Source: Phytohabitans rumicis
GTDB taxonomy: Bacteria; Actinomycetota; Actinomycetes; Mycobacteriales; Micromonosporaceae
DNA: 64,000 nucleotides
NCBI RefSeq assembly: GCF_011764445.1
Contig: NZ_BLPG01000001.1
Span: 8,485,316-8,549,315, forward strand
Direction: 5' to 3'
The notes beneath the pieces are model-generated. The model did not search any database, had not been told where the DNA came from, and saw only the letters and a list, made by a program, of their open reading frames with translations. Position numbers and translations under genes: made by a program. Below, one piece after another: positions 32,770 through 42,428 of the stretch (the first letter of the stretch is position 1; each line of letters begins with the position of its first letter).

Positions 32770-34073
32770 ATGAGCTCATCCGTCGACGAAGTGGTCGACC
32801 TCTGCCGCGACCTGCTGCGCATCGACACGACCAACACCGGTGACAACGCCACCAGCGCCGGCGAACGGGCCGCCGCCGAGTACGTGGCGGAGAAGCTTGC
32901 CGAGGTGGGCGTGTCCAGCGAGATCCACGAGTCGGCGCCCGGCCGAGCATCGCTGGTGGCCCGGATCCCGGGCACCGACCCCGGCCGCGGCGCCCTCCTG
33001 GTGCACGGGCACCTCGACGTGGTGCCGGCGGAGGCGGCCGAGTGGTCGGTGCCCCCGTTTGCTGGGGAGATCAAGGACGGGTTCCTGTGGGGCCGCGGCG
33101 CGATCGACATGAAGGACTTCGACGCGATGGTGCTCGCCGTCGTACGCGAGTGGCAGCGCACCGGGGTCCGGCCGCCGCGCGACATCGTGCTGGCGTTCAC
33201 CGCCGACGAGGAGGCCGGTGGGGACTTCGGCGCGCACTTCCTCGTCGACAAGCACCGCCACCTGCTCGACGGCTGCACCGAGGGCATCGGCGAGGTGGGC
33301 GGCTTCTCGTACACGGTGAGCAAAGACCTGCGCCTCTATCTGATCGAGACCGCCGAGAAGGGGATCAACTGGCTGCGCCTGCACGCGCGCGGCCGCCCGG
33401 GGCACGGCTCGATGGTCCACGACGACAACGCGGTGACCGCCCTCGCCGAGGCGGTGGCCCGGGTCGGCCGGCACCGCTTCCCGGTGGTGGTCACGCCGAC
33501 CGTGCGGGCGTTCCTGGAGGAGGTCTCCGAGGCGCTCGGCATCGAGCTGGACCCGGACGACCCGGAGGCCGCGATCGGCAAGCTCGGCACGATCGCCAAC
33601 ATCATCGGCGCCACCGTCCGCAACACCGCCAACCCGACCCGGCTCGACGCCGGCTACAAGGACAATGTCATCCCCAGCCGGGCCTCGGCCACGATCGACT
33701 GCCGGACCCTGCCCGGCCAGGCCGACCTCTTCCTGGAGCAGTTGCGCGAGGTGATCGGCCCGGACGTGGAGATCGAGCACGTCCAGCGGCAGCCGGCGCT
33801 CGAGACGACGTTCGACGGGGCGCTGGTCGACGCGATGGCGGCCGCGCTGCGCGCCGAGGACCCGGCGGCGCGGCCGGTGCCGTACATGCTCTCCGGCGGC
33901 ACCGACGCCAAGGCGTTCAACCGGCTGGGCATCCGTTGCTTCGGGTTCGCCCCCTGCAACTACCTCCGGACCTGAACTTTTCCGCCCTGTTCCACGGCAT
34001 TGACGAGCGCGTTCCCGTGGAGGGACTACAGTTCGGCGTGCGTGTTCTCGACCGATTCCTACGCAACTCCTAG
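32770..34073 (+). CDS. M20 family metallopeptidase, frameshift near 3' end
   Basis: Two-zinc M20 exopeptidase or deacylase. Ligands are the His in VHGHLDVVP (about 80), the bridging Asp in WGRGAIDMKD (about 111), and the Glu pair in ADEEAGGD (about 147). The lid domain follows (GRPGHGSM). The frame ends early at 33975. Restoring one C in the run near 33952 gives APLQLPPDLNFSALFHGIDERVP, split by normal reading, with the conserved late His and a stop at 34073, 434 residues in all. The ATG at 32770 has AAAGGCAG upstream. It probably hydrolyses a dipeptide or acyl-amino acid. Confidence 0.88.
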
Positions 34074-34098
34074 ACCCTGCGGAAGGGGCCCTTCCACC

Positions 34099-34772
34099 AT
34101 GACCGACCAGCACGCGGAGCTGGACGCCGCTCTCGAGCGGGTGATCGAAGCCGCGCGCGGACACCTCGCGGCCGTCAAGGCCGCCGAGGGCCGCATCGAC
34201 GATGACGACGTCTGGCAGGCATACGTCACCCTCAACAACGCCTCCTACGAGTACGACGAGCTGCTGCTCGACGCGTTCGGCGAGGTGACGCCCTGGGATG
34301 TCGAGTCGATCGACCCGGACGAGGCGGACGAGCGCTTCGGCGCCGGCCTCGGCGGGCTCGACGGAGCCGAGCCGTCCGACCCCACCCGCACGTGGTCTCG
34401 GTGCGCCAGCGCCGCGACTACCGGGTGCCCAGCGTCGCCGCCCTGGTCCGGGCGGCCGAGGCGGCCCGGCGCTCCGGGCTGCCCGAAGACGAGGAGGAGG
34501 CGGAGCCGGTCGAGAGCGTCGGCGAGGCCGTACTGGAGCTGCTGCAGGCCGGCGATGGCTCGCTGGGCGCGCTCGACATCCCGGAGCTCGAACCGCTCGA
34601 CGGGGTGGTGATGGTCAGCGAGGTGGACACCGCGCTCGACCTGGAGAGCTTCGGCGAGGAGGACGCGGCCGGGCCGTTCCAGCCGAGCAGCGAAGACCGG
34701 CTCGTCGGCCGGCTCGACGAGCACCCGTTCGTGCCGCTCGAGATCGACGAGGAGATCGAGCGGACGCCCTGA
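34099..34772 (+). pseudogene. Acidic conserved actinobacterial protein, one-base frameshift
   Basis: Starts MTDQHAELDAALERVIEAARGHL; the first 95 residues are helical, with NNASYEYDELLLDAFGEVTPWDVE. The frame breaks near 34383; one added C in the run converts the sequence to DPHPHVVSVRQRRDYRVPS and continues to 34772 with a very acidic C-terminal half, 224 residues in all. Homologues are sometimes called primosomal protein without support. The function is unknown. The palindrome GGAAGGGGCCCTTCC at 34081-34095 overlaps its ribosome site and resembles an arm of repeat family 2. Confidence 0.7.
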
Positions 34773-34775
34773 GGG

Positions 34776-34967
34776 CTAAATAGAAAGACCCGGTTGTGGC
34801 TGGGCCGCGACCCGGCGACGCAGCACCACCTGCCGCGTCCCGTCGCGGAACAGCCGCACCCGGGCCAGCTCCCAACCGGAGAATTCCGCTTGGATCGCCA
34901 GTTGCGCCGCTGCGGTCAGCCGGTCGACATTTGGCGGTAACCGCAGCGGCGCGTACTCGTAGTCCAT
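34776..34967 (-). CDS. Small conserved protein (DUF5703-like)
   Basis: A 63-residue protein beginning MDYEYAPLRLPPNVDRLTAA, with FSGWELARVRLFRDGTRQVV, then a basic tail. It resembles the short DUF5703-type proteins common in actinobacteria. The ATG at 34967 is preferred over one 18 bases upstream. It is convergent with the acidic protein at a 3-bp gap. The function is unknown. Confidence 0.7.
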   Translation of the reverse strand: MDYEYAPLRLPPNVDRLTAAAQLAIQAEFSGWELARVRLFRDGTRQVVLRRRVAAQPQPGLSI

Positions 34968-35000
34968 GCGACCTATATTGCACACGCTCCGGAGCCGCCG

Positions 35001-35972
35001 CTACCCTTCGCGCTCGGGATAACCCACCGGAATTGCGGACACATCGTCCAGGGCTTGGGTGATCTCCGCGGGGAGGGTCATCTCCTCCACCCGCAGCGCT
35101 CCGAGCAGCTGTCCGACCGTCCGCGCACCCAGGATCGGCGCGACCACACCGGGCCGGTCGCGCACCCAGGTCAGGGCCACCTCCAGCGGCGAGACCCCGA
35201 GCCCGCCGGCCGCCGTCACGACCGCCTCGACGATGCTGGAGCAGCGCGGCTCCAGGTACGACGCCACGAACGCCTCGAAGTGCGGCGACGCGGCCCGGGA
35301 GTCGGCCGGCCGCCCGTGCCGGTACTTGCCGGTGAGCACCCCGCGTCCCAGCGGCGACCAGGGCAGCACGCCGAGGCCCAGCGCGGCGCAGCCGGGCAGC
35401 ACCTCCCGCTCGACGCCGCGCTCCAGCAGCGAGTACTCCATCTGGGTGGCCACGATCGGGGCGCGCCCCGGAAAGGCGGCCTGCCAGGTGGCCGCCCGGG
35501 CGGTCTGCCAGGCGGAGAAGTTGGACACGCCCACGTACCGGACCCGGCCGCTGAACACCGCGTGGTCCAGGGCGGTCAGCGTCTCCTCCAGCGGCGTCTC
35601 CGGGTCGTACCCGTGCACCTGCCAAAGGTCGACGTGGTCGGTGCCGAGCCGGCGCAGCGACGCGTCGAGGCTGCCCAGCAGGTGCGACCGGGAGCCGTCG
35701 CGGCGCCGGGCGGCGCCGGGCCGCAGCCCGGCCTTGGTGGCGATGAGCACATCCTCGCGCGGTACGAGGGTGCCCAGCAGCGCGCCGATGACCGCCTCGG
35801 CCTCGCCGTCGGCGTACACGTCGGCGGTGTCCACCAGGTTGCCCCCGGCGTCCAGGAAGCTCTTGAGCTGCGCGGCCGCGTCGTCGGCGTCCGTGTCCCG
35901 GCCCCAGGTCATGGTGCCGAGCGCGAGCCGCGACACCGCCAGCCCGCTCCGCCCGAGCGGTCGCTGTTGCAT
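35001..35972 (-). CDS. Aldo/keto reductase
   Basis: A 323-residue TIM-barrel oxidoreductase. The catalytic tetrad is visible: Asp in NLVDTADVY, Tyr in the same motif, Lys in LIATKAG and His in LWQVHGYD. VGVSNFSAWQ and PWSPLGRGVLTGK complete the family pattern. It reduces carbonyls with NADPH. The physiological substrate is unknown. Confidence 0.92.
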   Translation of the reverse strand: MQQRPLGRSGLAVSRLALGTMTWGRDTDADDAAAQLKSFLDAGGNLVDTADVYADGEAEAVIGALLGTLVPREDVLIATKAGLRPGAARRRDGSRSHLLGSLDASLRRLGTDHVDLWQVHGYDPETPLEETLTALDHAVFSGRVRYVGVSNFSAWQTARAATWQAAFPGRAPIVATQMEYSLLERGVEREVLPGCAALGLGVLPWSPLGRGVLTGKYRHGRPADSRAASPHFEAFVASYLEPRCSSIVEAVVTAAGGLGVSPLEVALTWVRDRPGVVAPILGARTVGQLLGALRVEEMTLPAEITQALDDVSAIPVGYPEREG

Positions 35973-36069
35973 GGGTGAACCTTATTCAGTCCCGTGTCCC
36001 TGTCCAGTGGCCAGGGCTGATTGCGTACCCTGGTGCGCCTCGGGTTGGGGGAGCGTGTAGGAGGCCACC

Positions 36070-37121
36070 GTGCGACTTGGACTTAGTCTCGGCTATCAGA
36101 CGGCGTGGACGACACCCGCGGACCACCTGGCCATGGCCCAGGAGGCGGAGCGGCTCGGGTACGCGGTGGTGTGGGCGGCCGAGGCGTACGGCTCGGACTC
36201 GCCCAGCACCCTGGCCTGGATCGCCGGCCAGACCTCCACCATCGATCTGGGCAGCGCGGTCATGCAGATCCCGGCCCGTACGCCGGCCGCCACGGCGATG
36301 ACCGCGGCGACGATCGACGCGCTGTCCGGCGGGCGGTTCCGCCTCGGGCTCGGCGTGTCCGGGCCGCAGGTGTCCGAGGGCTGGCACGGCGTGCGCTTCG
36401 CCAAGCCGCTGGCCCGCACCCGGGAGTACGTCGACATCGTCAAGCTGGCGATCGGTCGCCGCCCGGTCGAGTACGCCGGCGCGCACTACACGCTGCCGCT
36501 GCCGGACGGACCGGGCAAGGCGCTCAAACTGGGCTTCCACCCCCGCGCGAGCAGATCCCGATCTACCTGGCCGCGGTCGGCCCGAAGAACCTGGAGCTGG
36601 CCGGCGAGATCGCCGACGGCTGGCTGGCCATCTTCTTCTCCCCGGACACCGCCGCCGACCAGCTCGCCGCGATCGCGGCCGGGCGGGCGAAGGCCGGGCT
36701 GGACGTCAAGGGCTTCGACATCGTGCCCAGCGTGCCGGTCGTGGTCGGCGACGACGTGGCCAACTGCGCCGAGCTGGTCCGCTGGTACGCCGCCCTCTAC
36801 GTCGGCGGCATGGGCAGCCGGGAGCAGAACTTCTACAACCAGCTCGCCACCCGCATGGGGTACGGCGACGCCGCCCGCGAGGTGCAGGATCTGTACCTGG
36901 CCAAGCGGCACCGGGACGCGGCCGCCGCCGTACCGCTGGAGTTCATCGACCGTACGTCGCTGCTCGGCTCGAAGGAGCGGATCGCCGACAAACTGCGCGA
37001 GTTCGCCGACGCCGGGGTGACCACGCTGTCGGTGACGCTCTTCGTCGGCGACCGGGAGGACGGCGTACGCACGCTGCGTACCGTCGCCGAGGCACTCGAC
37101 CTCGCCGGAGTCGGGAAGTGA
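36070..37121 (+). pseudogene. LLM-class F420-dependent oxidoreductase, one-base frameshift
   Basis: A luciferase-like barrel of 350 residues after repair. It starts VRLGLSLGYQ at the GTG at 36070 with TAGGAGG upstream. [13 protein letters not shown] and [11 protein letters not shown] are typical of F420-dependent members. The frame breaks in the C run around 36541-36545; one added C joins LKLGFHP to [16 protein letters not shown]. The C-terminal part ends [14 protein letters not shown]. It overlaps the uppP start by GTGA. The substrate is unknown. Both halves are well conserved, so the break is probably technical. Confidence 0.87.
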
Positions 37122-37951
37122 GCTGGGTCGAGGCGATCGTTCTGGGGATCGTGCAGGGGCTGACCGAGTTCCTGCCGGTCAGCTCCTCGGCGCACCTGCG
37201 GATCACCTCGGCCATCTTCTTCGGCGAGGACGCGGGCGCGTCGTTCACCGCGGTGACCCAGCTCGGCACCGAGGCGGCCGTGCTGATCTACTTCGCCAAG
37301 GACATCTTCCGGCTCGCGAAGACCTGGATCGTCGGCCTGTGGGACCGGTCGGTGCGGTCCTCACTGGACTACCGCATGGCCTGGTACGTCATCCTCGGCT
37401 CGATCCCGATCGGCCTGTTCGGTTTCCTGTTCAAGGACCAGATCCGCTCGGCGGCCCGCAACCTGTGGCTGGTCTCCACCACGCTGATCGTGTTCGCGCT
37501 GGTCCTGGCGTTCGCCGAGTACTGGGGCCGGAAGGTGCGGACCATCGAGCAGTTCACGCTCAAGGACGGCGTGGTGATGGGCTTCGCCCAGGCGATGGCG
37601 CTCATCCCCGGCGTGTCCCGGTCGGGCGGCGTCGTCACCGCCGGCCTCTTCCTCAACCTGACCCGCGAGACCGCCACCCGGTACTCGTTCCTGCTGGCGA
37701 TCCCCGCCGTCGTGATGTCCGGCGTGTTCAGCATCCCGGACGTGTTCGACTCCTCGGGCGAAGGGCTGACCCCGTCCGGAGCGCAGATGGTGGTGGCGAC
37801 GCTCATCGCGTTCGTGCTCGGGTACGTGTCCATCGCCTGGCTGCTGCGCTATGTGGCGCACCACACCCTGTACGCCTTCGTCCTGTACCGGGTCGCCCTC
37901 GGCAGCCTGGTGCTCTGCCTCCTGGTGAGCGGCACCATCACCGCGACATAG
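37118..37951 (+). CDS. uppP: Undecaprenyl-diphosphatase
   Basis: A 277-residue membrane enzyme of the BacA/UppP family. It dephosphorylates undecaprenyl pyrophosphate to recycle the lipid carrier of peptidoglycan synthesis and confers bacitracin tolerance. Conserved motifs are [19 protein letters not shown] near the N-terminus with the catalytic Glu, and [11 protein letters not shown] (about residues 163-173) with the essential Arg. Seven to eight membrane segments are predicted. The GTG start overlaps the upstream stop. The synteny with the genes at 38030-41519 is common in actinobacteria. Confidence 0.95.
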   Translation: MSWVEAIVLGIVQGLTEFLPVSSSAHLRITSAIFFGEDAGASFTAVTQLGTEAAVLIYFAKDIFRLAKTWIVGLWDRSVRSSLDYRMAWYVILGSIPIGLFGFLFKDQIRSAARNLWLVSTTLIVFALVLAFAEYWGRKVRTIEQFTLKDGVVMGFAQAMALIPGVSRSGGVVTAGLFLNLTRETATRYSFLLAIPAVVMSGVFSIPDVFDSSGEGLTPSGAQMVVATLIAFVLGYVSIAWLLRYVAHHTLYAFVLYRVALGSLVLCLLVSGTITAT

Positions 37952-37955
37952 GGGC

Positions 37956-38007
37956 AAGGAAGGGCACCCTGTTAACGCTTTCTGCATAGGAAGGGGCCCT
38001 TCCTAAC
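37956..38007. terminator. Palindromic repeat family 2, copy 3
   Basis: AAGGAAGGGCACCC...GGGGCCCTTCCTAAC around GTTAACGCTTTCTGC, in the opposite orientation to copies 1 and 2. It lies between two rightward genes, after uppP. Confidence 0.65.
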
Positions 38008-38029
38008 GTCTGACATAGGGTGAGCAACT

Positions 38030-38734
38030 GTGGCGACGGTGTTGCTTCTTAGGCACGGGCGTACTACCGCGAACGCCGACGGTGGGCTCGCCGGGCACCG
38101 GCCCGTCGAGCTCGACGACACCGGGCGGGCGCAGGTGGCCGCGGTGGGGGACCGGCTCAAGGCGGTGCCGCTCGCCGCGGTCGTCACCAGCCCGCTGATC
38201 CGGTGCCGGCAGACCGTCGAGTTGGCGCTGCCCAGCCACGAGGCGTACGTCGAGGACGGGCTCATCGAGTGCGGGTACGGCGAGTGGGAGGGCCAGCCGC
38301 TCAAGAAGCTCGCCAAGGATCCACTGTGGCCGGTCGTGCAGCAGCACCCGAGCGCGGCCGTCTTCCCGGGCGGCGAGGCGATGGCGGCCATGGCGGCGCG
38401 CGCCTGCGCCGCGGTGCGCCGCTGGGACGCCCGGGTCACCGCGGAGCACGGGCCGGACGCGGTCTGGCTGGCCTGTAGCCACGGCGACGTGATCAAGGCG
38501 ATCGTCGCTGACGCGCTGGGCGTACACCTGGATCTTTTTCAAAGGATCGTGGCGGATCCGGCCTCGCTGACCGCGATCGGCTTCACCCCGACGCGGCCGT
38601 TCCTGCTCCGGCTGAACGACACCGGCGGTGATCTCGCCGGTCTGGTGCCGCGCAAGCGGCGCCGCCCTCGGCGCCCGCGTGCCAACGATTCGGACGCGGC
38701 GGTCGGGGGTAGACCGGGGACTACGGGCGGATAG
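38030..38734 (+). CDS. Histidine phosphatase family protein
   Basis: A 234-residue protein with the RHG motif LLLRHGRTTANA at residues 5-16, the second acidic/His block ECGYGEWEG, and the late catalytic His in WLACSHGDVIKAIV. It belongs to the actinobacterial MSMEG_4193-type phosphomutase-like group. The C-terminus is a basic tail. The GTG at 38030 has AGGGTGAG upstream. It lies just before the DUF3090 gene, the usual arrangement. The substrate is unknown. Confidence 0.9.
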   Translation: MATVLLLRHGRTTANADGGLAGHRPVELDDTGRAQVAAVGDRLKAVPLAAVVTSPLIRCRQTVELALPSHEAYVEDGLIECGYGEWEGQPLKKLAKDPLWPVVQQHPSAAVFPGGEAMAAMAARACAAVRRWDARVTAEHGPDAVWLACSHGDVIKAIVADALGVHLDLFQRIVADPASLTAIGFTPTRPFLLRLNDTGGDLAGLVPRKRRRPRRPRANDSDAAVGGRPGTTGG

Positions 38735-38744
38735 GGTCTTAGGT

Positions 38745-39328
38745 ATGACCCACCAGGTGCACGCCTTCGAGCCGCCGGAGCGGTTCGTCGCTGGGACCGT
38801 GGGTCCGCCGGGGGAGCGGACGTTCTTTCTCCAGGCGCGTGGCGGCGGCCGGCTGGTCAGCGTCGCGCTGGAGAAGGTGCAGATGTCGTTGCTGGCCGAA
38901 AAGCTCGAGGAGCTGCTGGCCGAGGCGCACCGGCGGTTCGGGGCCGAGCTGCCCGAGGCCCCGCCGGGACTGTCCGACAACGAGCCCCTGGACACCCCGG
39001 TCGACGAGGAGTTCCGGGTGGGCACACTGGGCCTGGCGTACGACGTCGACACCGCGACCGTGGTGATCGAGGCGATCGCGGCCGGCGAGTCCGAGGTCGA
39101 GGTTGAGCTGGGCGGCGCCGGCCCCGAGCTGCCCGAAGACGAAGAGGACGAAGAGCCCGACGACGACCTGGACCGGCTGCGGGTGCGGCTGACCCCGGCC
39201 GCGGCGCGGGCGTTCATCGACCGGGCCCGCCGGGTGCTCGCGGCCGGCCGGCCACCGTGCCCGCTGTGTGGGCAGCCCCTCGACCCGCGCGGGCACCTGT
39301 GCCCCGCCACAACGGCTATCACCGGTGA
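38745..39328 (+). CDS. DUF3090 family protein, frameshift near 3' end
   Basis: Starts MTHQVHAFEPPERFVAGTVG. The core is α/β with an acidic linker (ELPEDEEDEEPDDD). The C-terminus carries a zinc-ribbon-like CPLCGQPLDPRGHLCP. As read, the frame runs on past the conserved end. One added C in the run at 39302-39305 restores the family ending RHNGYHR with a stop at 39326-39328, overlapping the next GTG by GTGA; repaired length is 194 residues. It is found beside the phosphatase and SCO1664-like genes across actinobacteria. The function is unknown. Confidence 0.88.
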
Positions 39329-40140
39329 GCGTCGACGCCCAGCCCACACTCGACGAGGGCGATGCGCTCCGGTTGCTGGAGCGCGGGGAGTTCGAGCTGG
39401 AAGGCCGGCTGGTCGACGCGTCCAACACCACGCTGCGCGGGTTCCTCACCCTCGACGGGATGACCGCCCGCTGCGTCTACAAGCCGGTCCGCGGGGAGCG
39501 GCCGCTGTGGGACTTCCCGGACGGCACGCTCGCCGGCCGGGAGGTGTCGGCGTACCTGGTGTCCCGGGCCACCGGGTGGCGACTGGTGCCGCCCACGGTG
39601 CTGCGCGACGGCCCGCTCGGCGTCGGCGCCTGCCAGCTCTGGATCGACGAGCCGTCGGCGGCGGAGGCGCTGGTCGGATTCGTCCCGGTTTATGAGCTGC
39701 CGGCGGGGTGGTTCCGCATCGCGGCCGCCCGCGACGAGGAGGGCAACGCGTACGCGCTCGCGCACGCCGACGACCCCCGCCTGGCCCGGCTCGCGGTGCT
39801 CGACGCCGTCATCAACAACGCCGACCGCAAGGGCGGCCACGTCCTGGTCGGGGCCGGGGCGCAGGTGTACGGCGTGGACCACGGCGTCTGCTTCAACGTC
39901 GACGACAAGCTGCGCAGCGTGCTGTGGGGCTGGGCGCGTCGGCCGCTGCCGGCCGACGCGGTCGACGTGCTCGAACGGCTGGCGCCGGCCCTCGACGGTG
40001 CGCTGGGGGAGCAGCTCGCGGTGCACCTGACCGCGGCCGAGGTGGCCCGCACCCGGGAACGGGTCGGCGAGCTGCTGGCGAGCCGGCGGTTTCCGGTGCC
40101 GTCCGAGGACTGGCCGGCGGTGCCCTGGCCCGCCATTTGA
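39325..40140 (+). CDS. SCO1664-family (PI3/4-kinase-like) protein
   Basis: A 271-residue protein. The kinase-like elements are CVYKPVRGERPLWDFPDGTLAGREV near the N-terminus, with a Lys that could bind ATP, LDAVINNADRKGGHVLV resembling a catalytic loop (N-x-D-R-K), and VYGVDHGVCFN resembling a DxG-type metal-binding motif. The GTG at 39325 overlaps the DUF3090 stop. Members are widespread beside mshC; the substrate is not known. Confidence 0.85.
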   Translation: MSVDAQPTLDEGDALRLLERGEFELEGRLVDASNTTLRGFLTLDGMTARCVYKPVRGERPLWDFPDGTLAGREVSAYLVSRATGWRLVPPTVLRDGPLGVGACQLWIDEPSAAEALVGFVPVYELPAGWFRIAAARDEEGNAYALAHADDPRLARLAVLDAVINNADRKGGHVLVGAGAQVYGVDHGVCFNVDDKLRSVLWGWARRPLPADAVDVLERLAPALDGALGEQLAVHLTAAEVARTRERVGELLASRRFPVPSEDWPAVPWPAI

Positions 40141-40147
40141 GCCCGGA

Positions 40148-40254
40148 GCGCTCGCGAGGCGCGGCGGCGTTTTCCTGGCGGCGTCGCGGACTCCGGCCAC
40201 GCGCGGGCGTTGCCGCCGCCGGGAAGACGGCGCCTCCCAGCGCCTCGCGAGCGC
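40148..40254. repeat. Long GC-rich palindrome before mshC
   Basis: Arms GCGCTCGCGAGGCGC (40148-40162) and exact complement (40240-40254), with further partial pairing inside (GGCGGCG with CGCCGCC). It fills most of the gap between the SCO1664-like gene and mshC. Confidence 0.75.
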
Positions 40255-40282
40255 GACCATTTGGCCCGGATAGGGTTGCCTG

Positions 40283-41519
40283 ATGGACTCTTGGACCGGG
40301 CACGAGGTGCCGAGGTTGCCGGGTACGGGGCAGCCGCTCGCGTTGTTCGACTCGGCGCGGCGTGCGGTGCTGTCGACCGCGCCGGGCGAGGCGGCCACGA
40401 TGTACGTCTGCGGCATCACGCCGTACGACGCCACCCACCTCGGGCACGCCGCCACGATGATCACGTTCGACCTGGTGCAGCGGGTGTGGCGGGACGCCGG
40501 CCACCGGGTGACCTATGTGCAGAACGTCACCGACATCGACGACCCCTGCTGGAGCGGGCGAACCGGGACGGCGAGGACTGGGTCGTGCTGGCCATGCGGG
40601 AGACGGCGCTTTTCCGCGAGGACATGGAGGCGCTGCGGATGATCCCGCCGGCGCACTACGTCGGCGCGGTCGAGTCGATCCCGGCCATCGTGGAGAAGGT
40701 CGTCACGCTGGTGGACGGCGGCGCCGCGTACCGGCTGCCGGACGACTCCGGCGACGTCTACTTCGACGTCGCGGCGGCGCCCCGGTTCGGCTACGAGTCC
40801 AACCTGTCCCGGGAGCAGATGCTCGCGTTCTTCGCCGAGCGGGGCGGCGACCCGAGCGGGCCGGCAAGCGCGACCCGCTCGACCCGCTGCTGTGGCGCGG
40901 CGCCCGCGAGGGCGAGCCGGCGTGGGCGGGCGGCCCGCTCGGCCCCGGCCGGCCCGGCTGGCACATCGAGTGCGCCTCCATCGCGCTGGACCTGCTCGGC
41001 GACTCCATCGACGTCCAGGGCGGCGGCAACGACCTGCTCTTCCCGCACCACGAGTGCTCCGCCGCGCACGCCGAGCGGCTCACCGGCGTCGCGCCGTTCG
41101 CCCGGCACTACGTGCACGCCGGCATGATCGGGCTGGACGGCGAGAAGATGTCCAAGTCCAAGGGCAACCTGGTCTTCGTGTCCCGGCTGCGGGCCGACCG
41201 GGTCGACCCGATGGCCCTGCGGCTGGCGCTCGTCGCCGACCACTACCGGGCCGACCGGCAGTGGACCGACGACCTGCTGAAGACCGCCGAGCAGCGGCTG
41301 GCCCGGTGGCGCGCGGCCGCCGCGGCGCGCGCCGGCCGGTCGGGGGCCGAGCTTCTCGCCGGGGTACGAGGGCGGCTCGCCGACGATCTGGACACGCCCG
41401 GCGCGCTGGCCCTCCTGGACGAGTGGGCCGACAGCGCGCTGGCCGGAGCGGGCGAGGACGCATCCGCGCCCGCCCTCATGTCGACGCTGGCTGACGCCCT
41501 GCTGGGTGTGCGGCTTTAG
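40283..41519 (+). pseudogene. mshC: L-cysteine:1D-myo-inosityl 2-amino-2-deoxy-α-D-glucopyranoside ligase, two one-base frameshifts
   Basis: MshC joins Cys to GlcN-Ins in mycothiol synthesis and is related to cysteinyl-tRNA synthetase. Motifs: [16 protein letters not shown] with a zinc/substrate Cys and HxGH-type signature, [11 protein letters not shown] with zinc ligands, and KMSKSKGN. The frame breaks at about 40550 (C run; should read [15 protein letters not shown]) and about 40862 (should read [11 protein letters not shown]). Adding one base at each gives 412 residues, the normal MshC size. The start is the ATG at 40283. Two single-base losses in one conserved gene argue for sequence error. 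Confidence 0.93.
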
Positions 41520-41525
41520 AGATGC

Positions 41526-41576
41526 AAGGAAGGGCACCCTGTTAACGCTTTCTGCATAGGAAGGGCCCCTCCTAAC
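41526..41576. terminator. Palindromic repeat family 2, copy 4 (bidirectional terminator)
   Basis: A copy very similar to 37956-38007, filling the space between the convergent mshC and GntR genes. It is positioned to terminate both. Confidence 0.7.
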
Positions 41577-41579
41577 AGC

Positions 41580-42371
41580 TCAGCCCAGCGCCAACCCGGG
41601 ATCCGGGTCGGGGTCTGGGTGCGGGGCGGGGATTTTGTACTCCTCGGTCAGCGTGGTCATCGGGCCGGGCCAGGTCGCCTGGGCCACCTCGATCGGCTTG
41701 TGCTGCTCGTCGTACGCCACGTGCAGCAGGTGCAGCACCGGGGTGTCGGGGCGGATCTGCAGGATCTCGGCCTCCTCCCGGCTCGGCTGGCGGGCGCTGA
41801 TCGTGTCGGTGGCCGAGGCGTACCGGCGACCGATCTCCTCCTCGGCCTCCTGGTAGAGCGGGCGGCCGAACGCCTCGCGCCGCTCCAGGCTGGTGCCGCT
41901 GGCGTCCTCGACCCGGAACCAGGAGGCCCCCACCTCCACCGGTACCTCCTCGGTGCGCACGACGTGCCGGCGGACCAGCAGCTCGGTGCCGTCCCGTACG
42001 CCGAACGCGTCGGCCACCTCGGGCGGGGCGGGTGCCCGGCCGACCTCGTGCAGCTGCTGGCGGTAGCGGGCGGCCAGGTCGGCGTGGTAGCCGCGGTGCG
42101 CGCCGTACCGGCCTCGGGCCAGCCGGTTGAGGCGGCGCTTGGTGCCGCGCACGTACGTGCCGGAGCCGGGCTTGGTGATCAGTAGGCCCTCGACGCGGAG
42201 CTGGTCGACGGTGCGCTGGACGGTCTGCTTGGCCACGCCGTACATCTCCGCGATCGCGGGGATGCTCGGCAGCCGCTCGCCCGGCGCCCAGTCGCCCCGC
42301 CGGATCCGCTCGCGCAGCTGCGCCGCGATCTGCCGATGCGGATGCTCAGCCGCCCCCGGATTAACGCTCAT
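41580..42371 (-). CDS. GntR family regulator with UTRA domain (HutC type)
   Basis: A 263-residue protein. The winged HTH occupies residues 12-75 (QIAAQLRERIRRGDWAPGERLPS; AEMYGVAKQTVQRTVDQLRVEGLL; PGSGTYVRG). The UTRA effector domain covers about 110-250 (LLVRRHVVRTEEVPVEVGASW; ILQIRPDTPVLHLLHVAYDE). It is convergent with mshC and divergent from nothing close. The likely operator is directly upstream of the ATG, suggesting autoregulation. The effector is unknown. Confidence 0.92.
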   Translation of the reverse strand: MSVNPGAAEHPHRQIAAQLRERIRRGDWAPGERLPSIPAIAEMYGVAKQTVQRTVDQLRVEGLLITKPGSGTYVRGTKRRLNRLARGRYGAHRGYHADLAARYRQQLHEVGRAPAPPEVADAFGVRDGTELLVRRHVVRTEEVPVEVGASWFRVEDASGTSLERREAFGRPLYQEAEEEIGRRYASATDTISARQPSREEAEILQIRPDTPVLHLLHVAYDEQHKPIEVAQATWPGPMTTLTEEYKIPAPHPDPDPDPGLALG

Positions 42372-42376
42372 AGGTT

Positions 42377-42392
42377 CCTAGGATGCCCTAGG
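42377..42392. promoter_or_regulatory. Candidate GntR operator
   Basis: CCTAGGATGCCCTAGG: two CCTAGG hexamers ten bases apart, 6 bp before the GntR start codon. The site overlaps the place where polymerase or ribosome would bind, as expected for autorepression. Confidence 0.4.
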
Positions 42393-42428
42393 GGCGTGAC
42401 TTCGCTCACCCTGACACGCCAAAACTGC

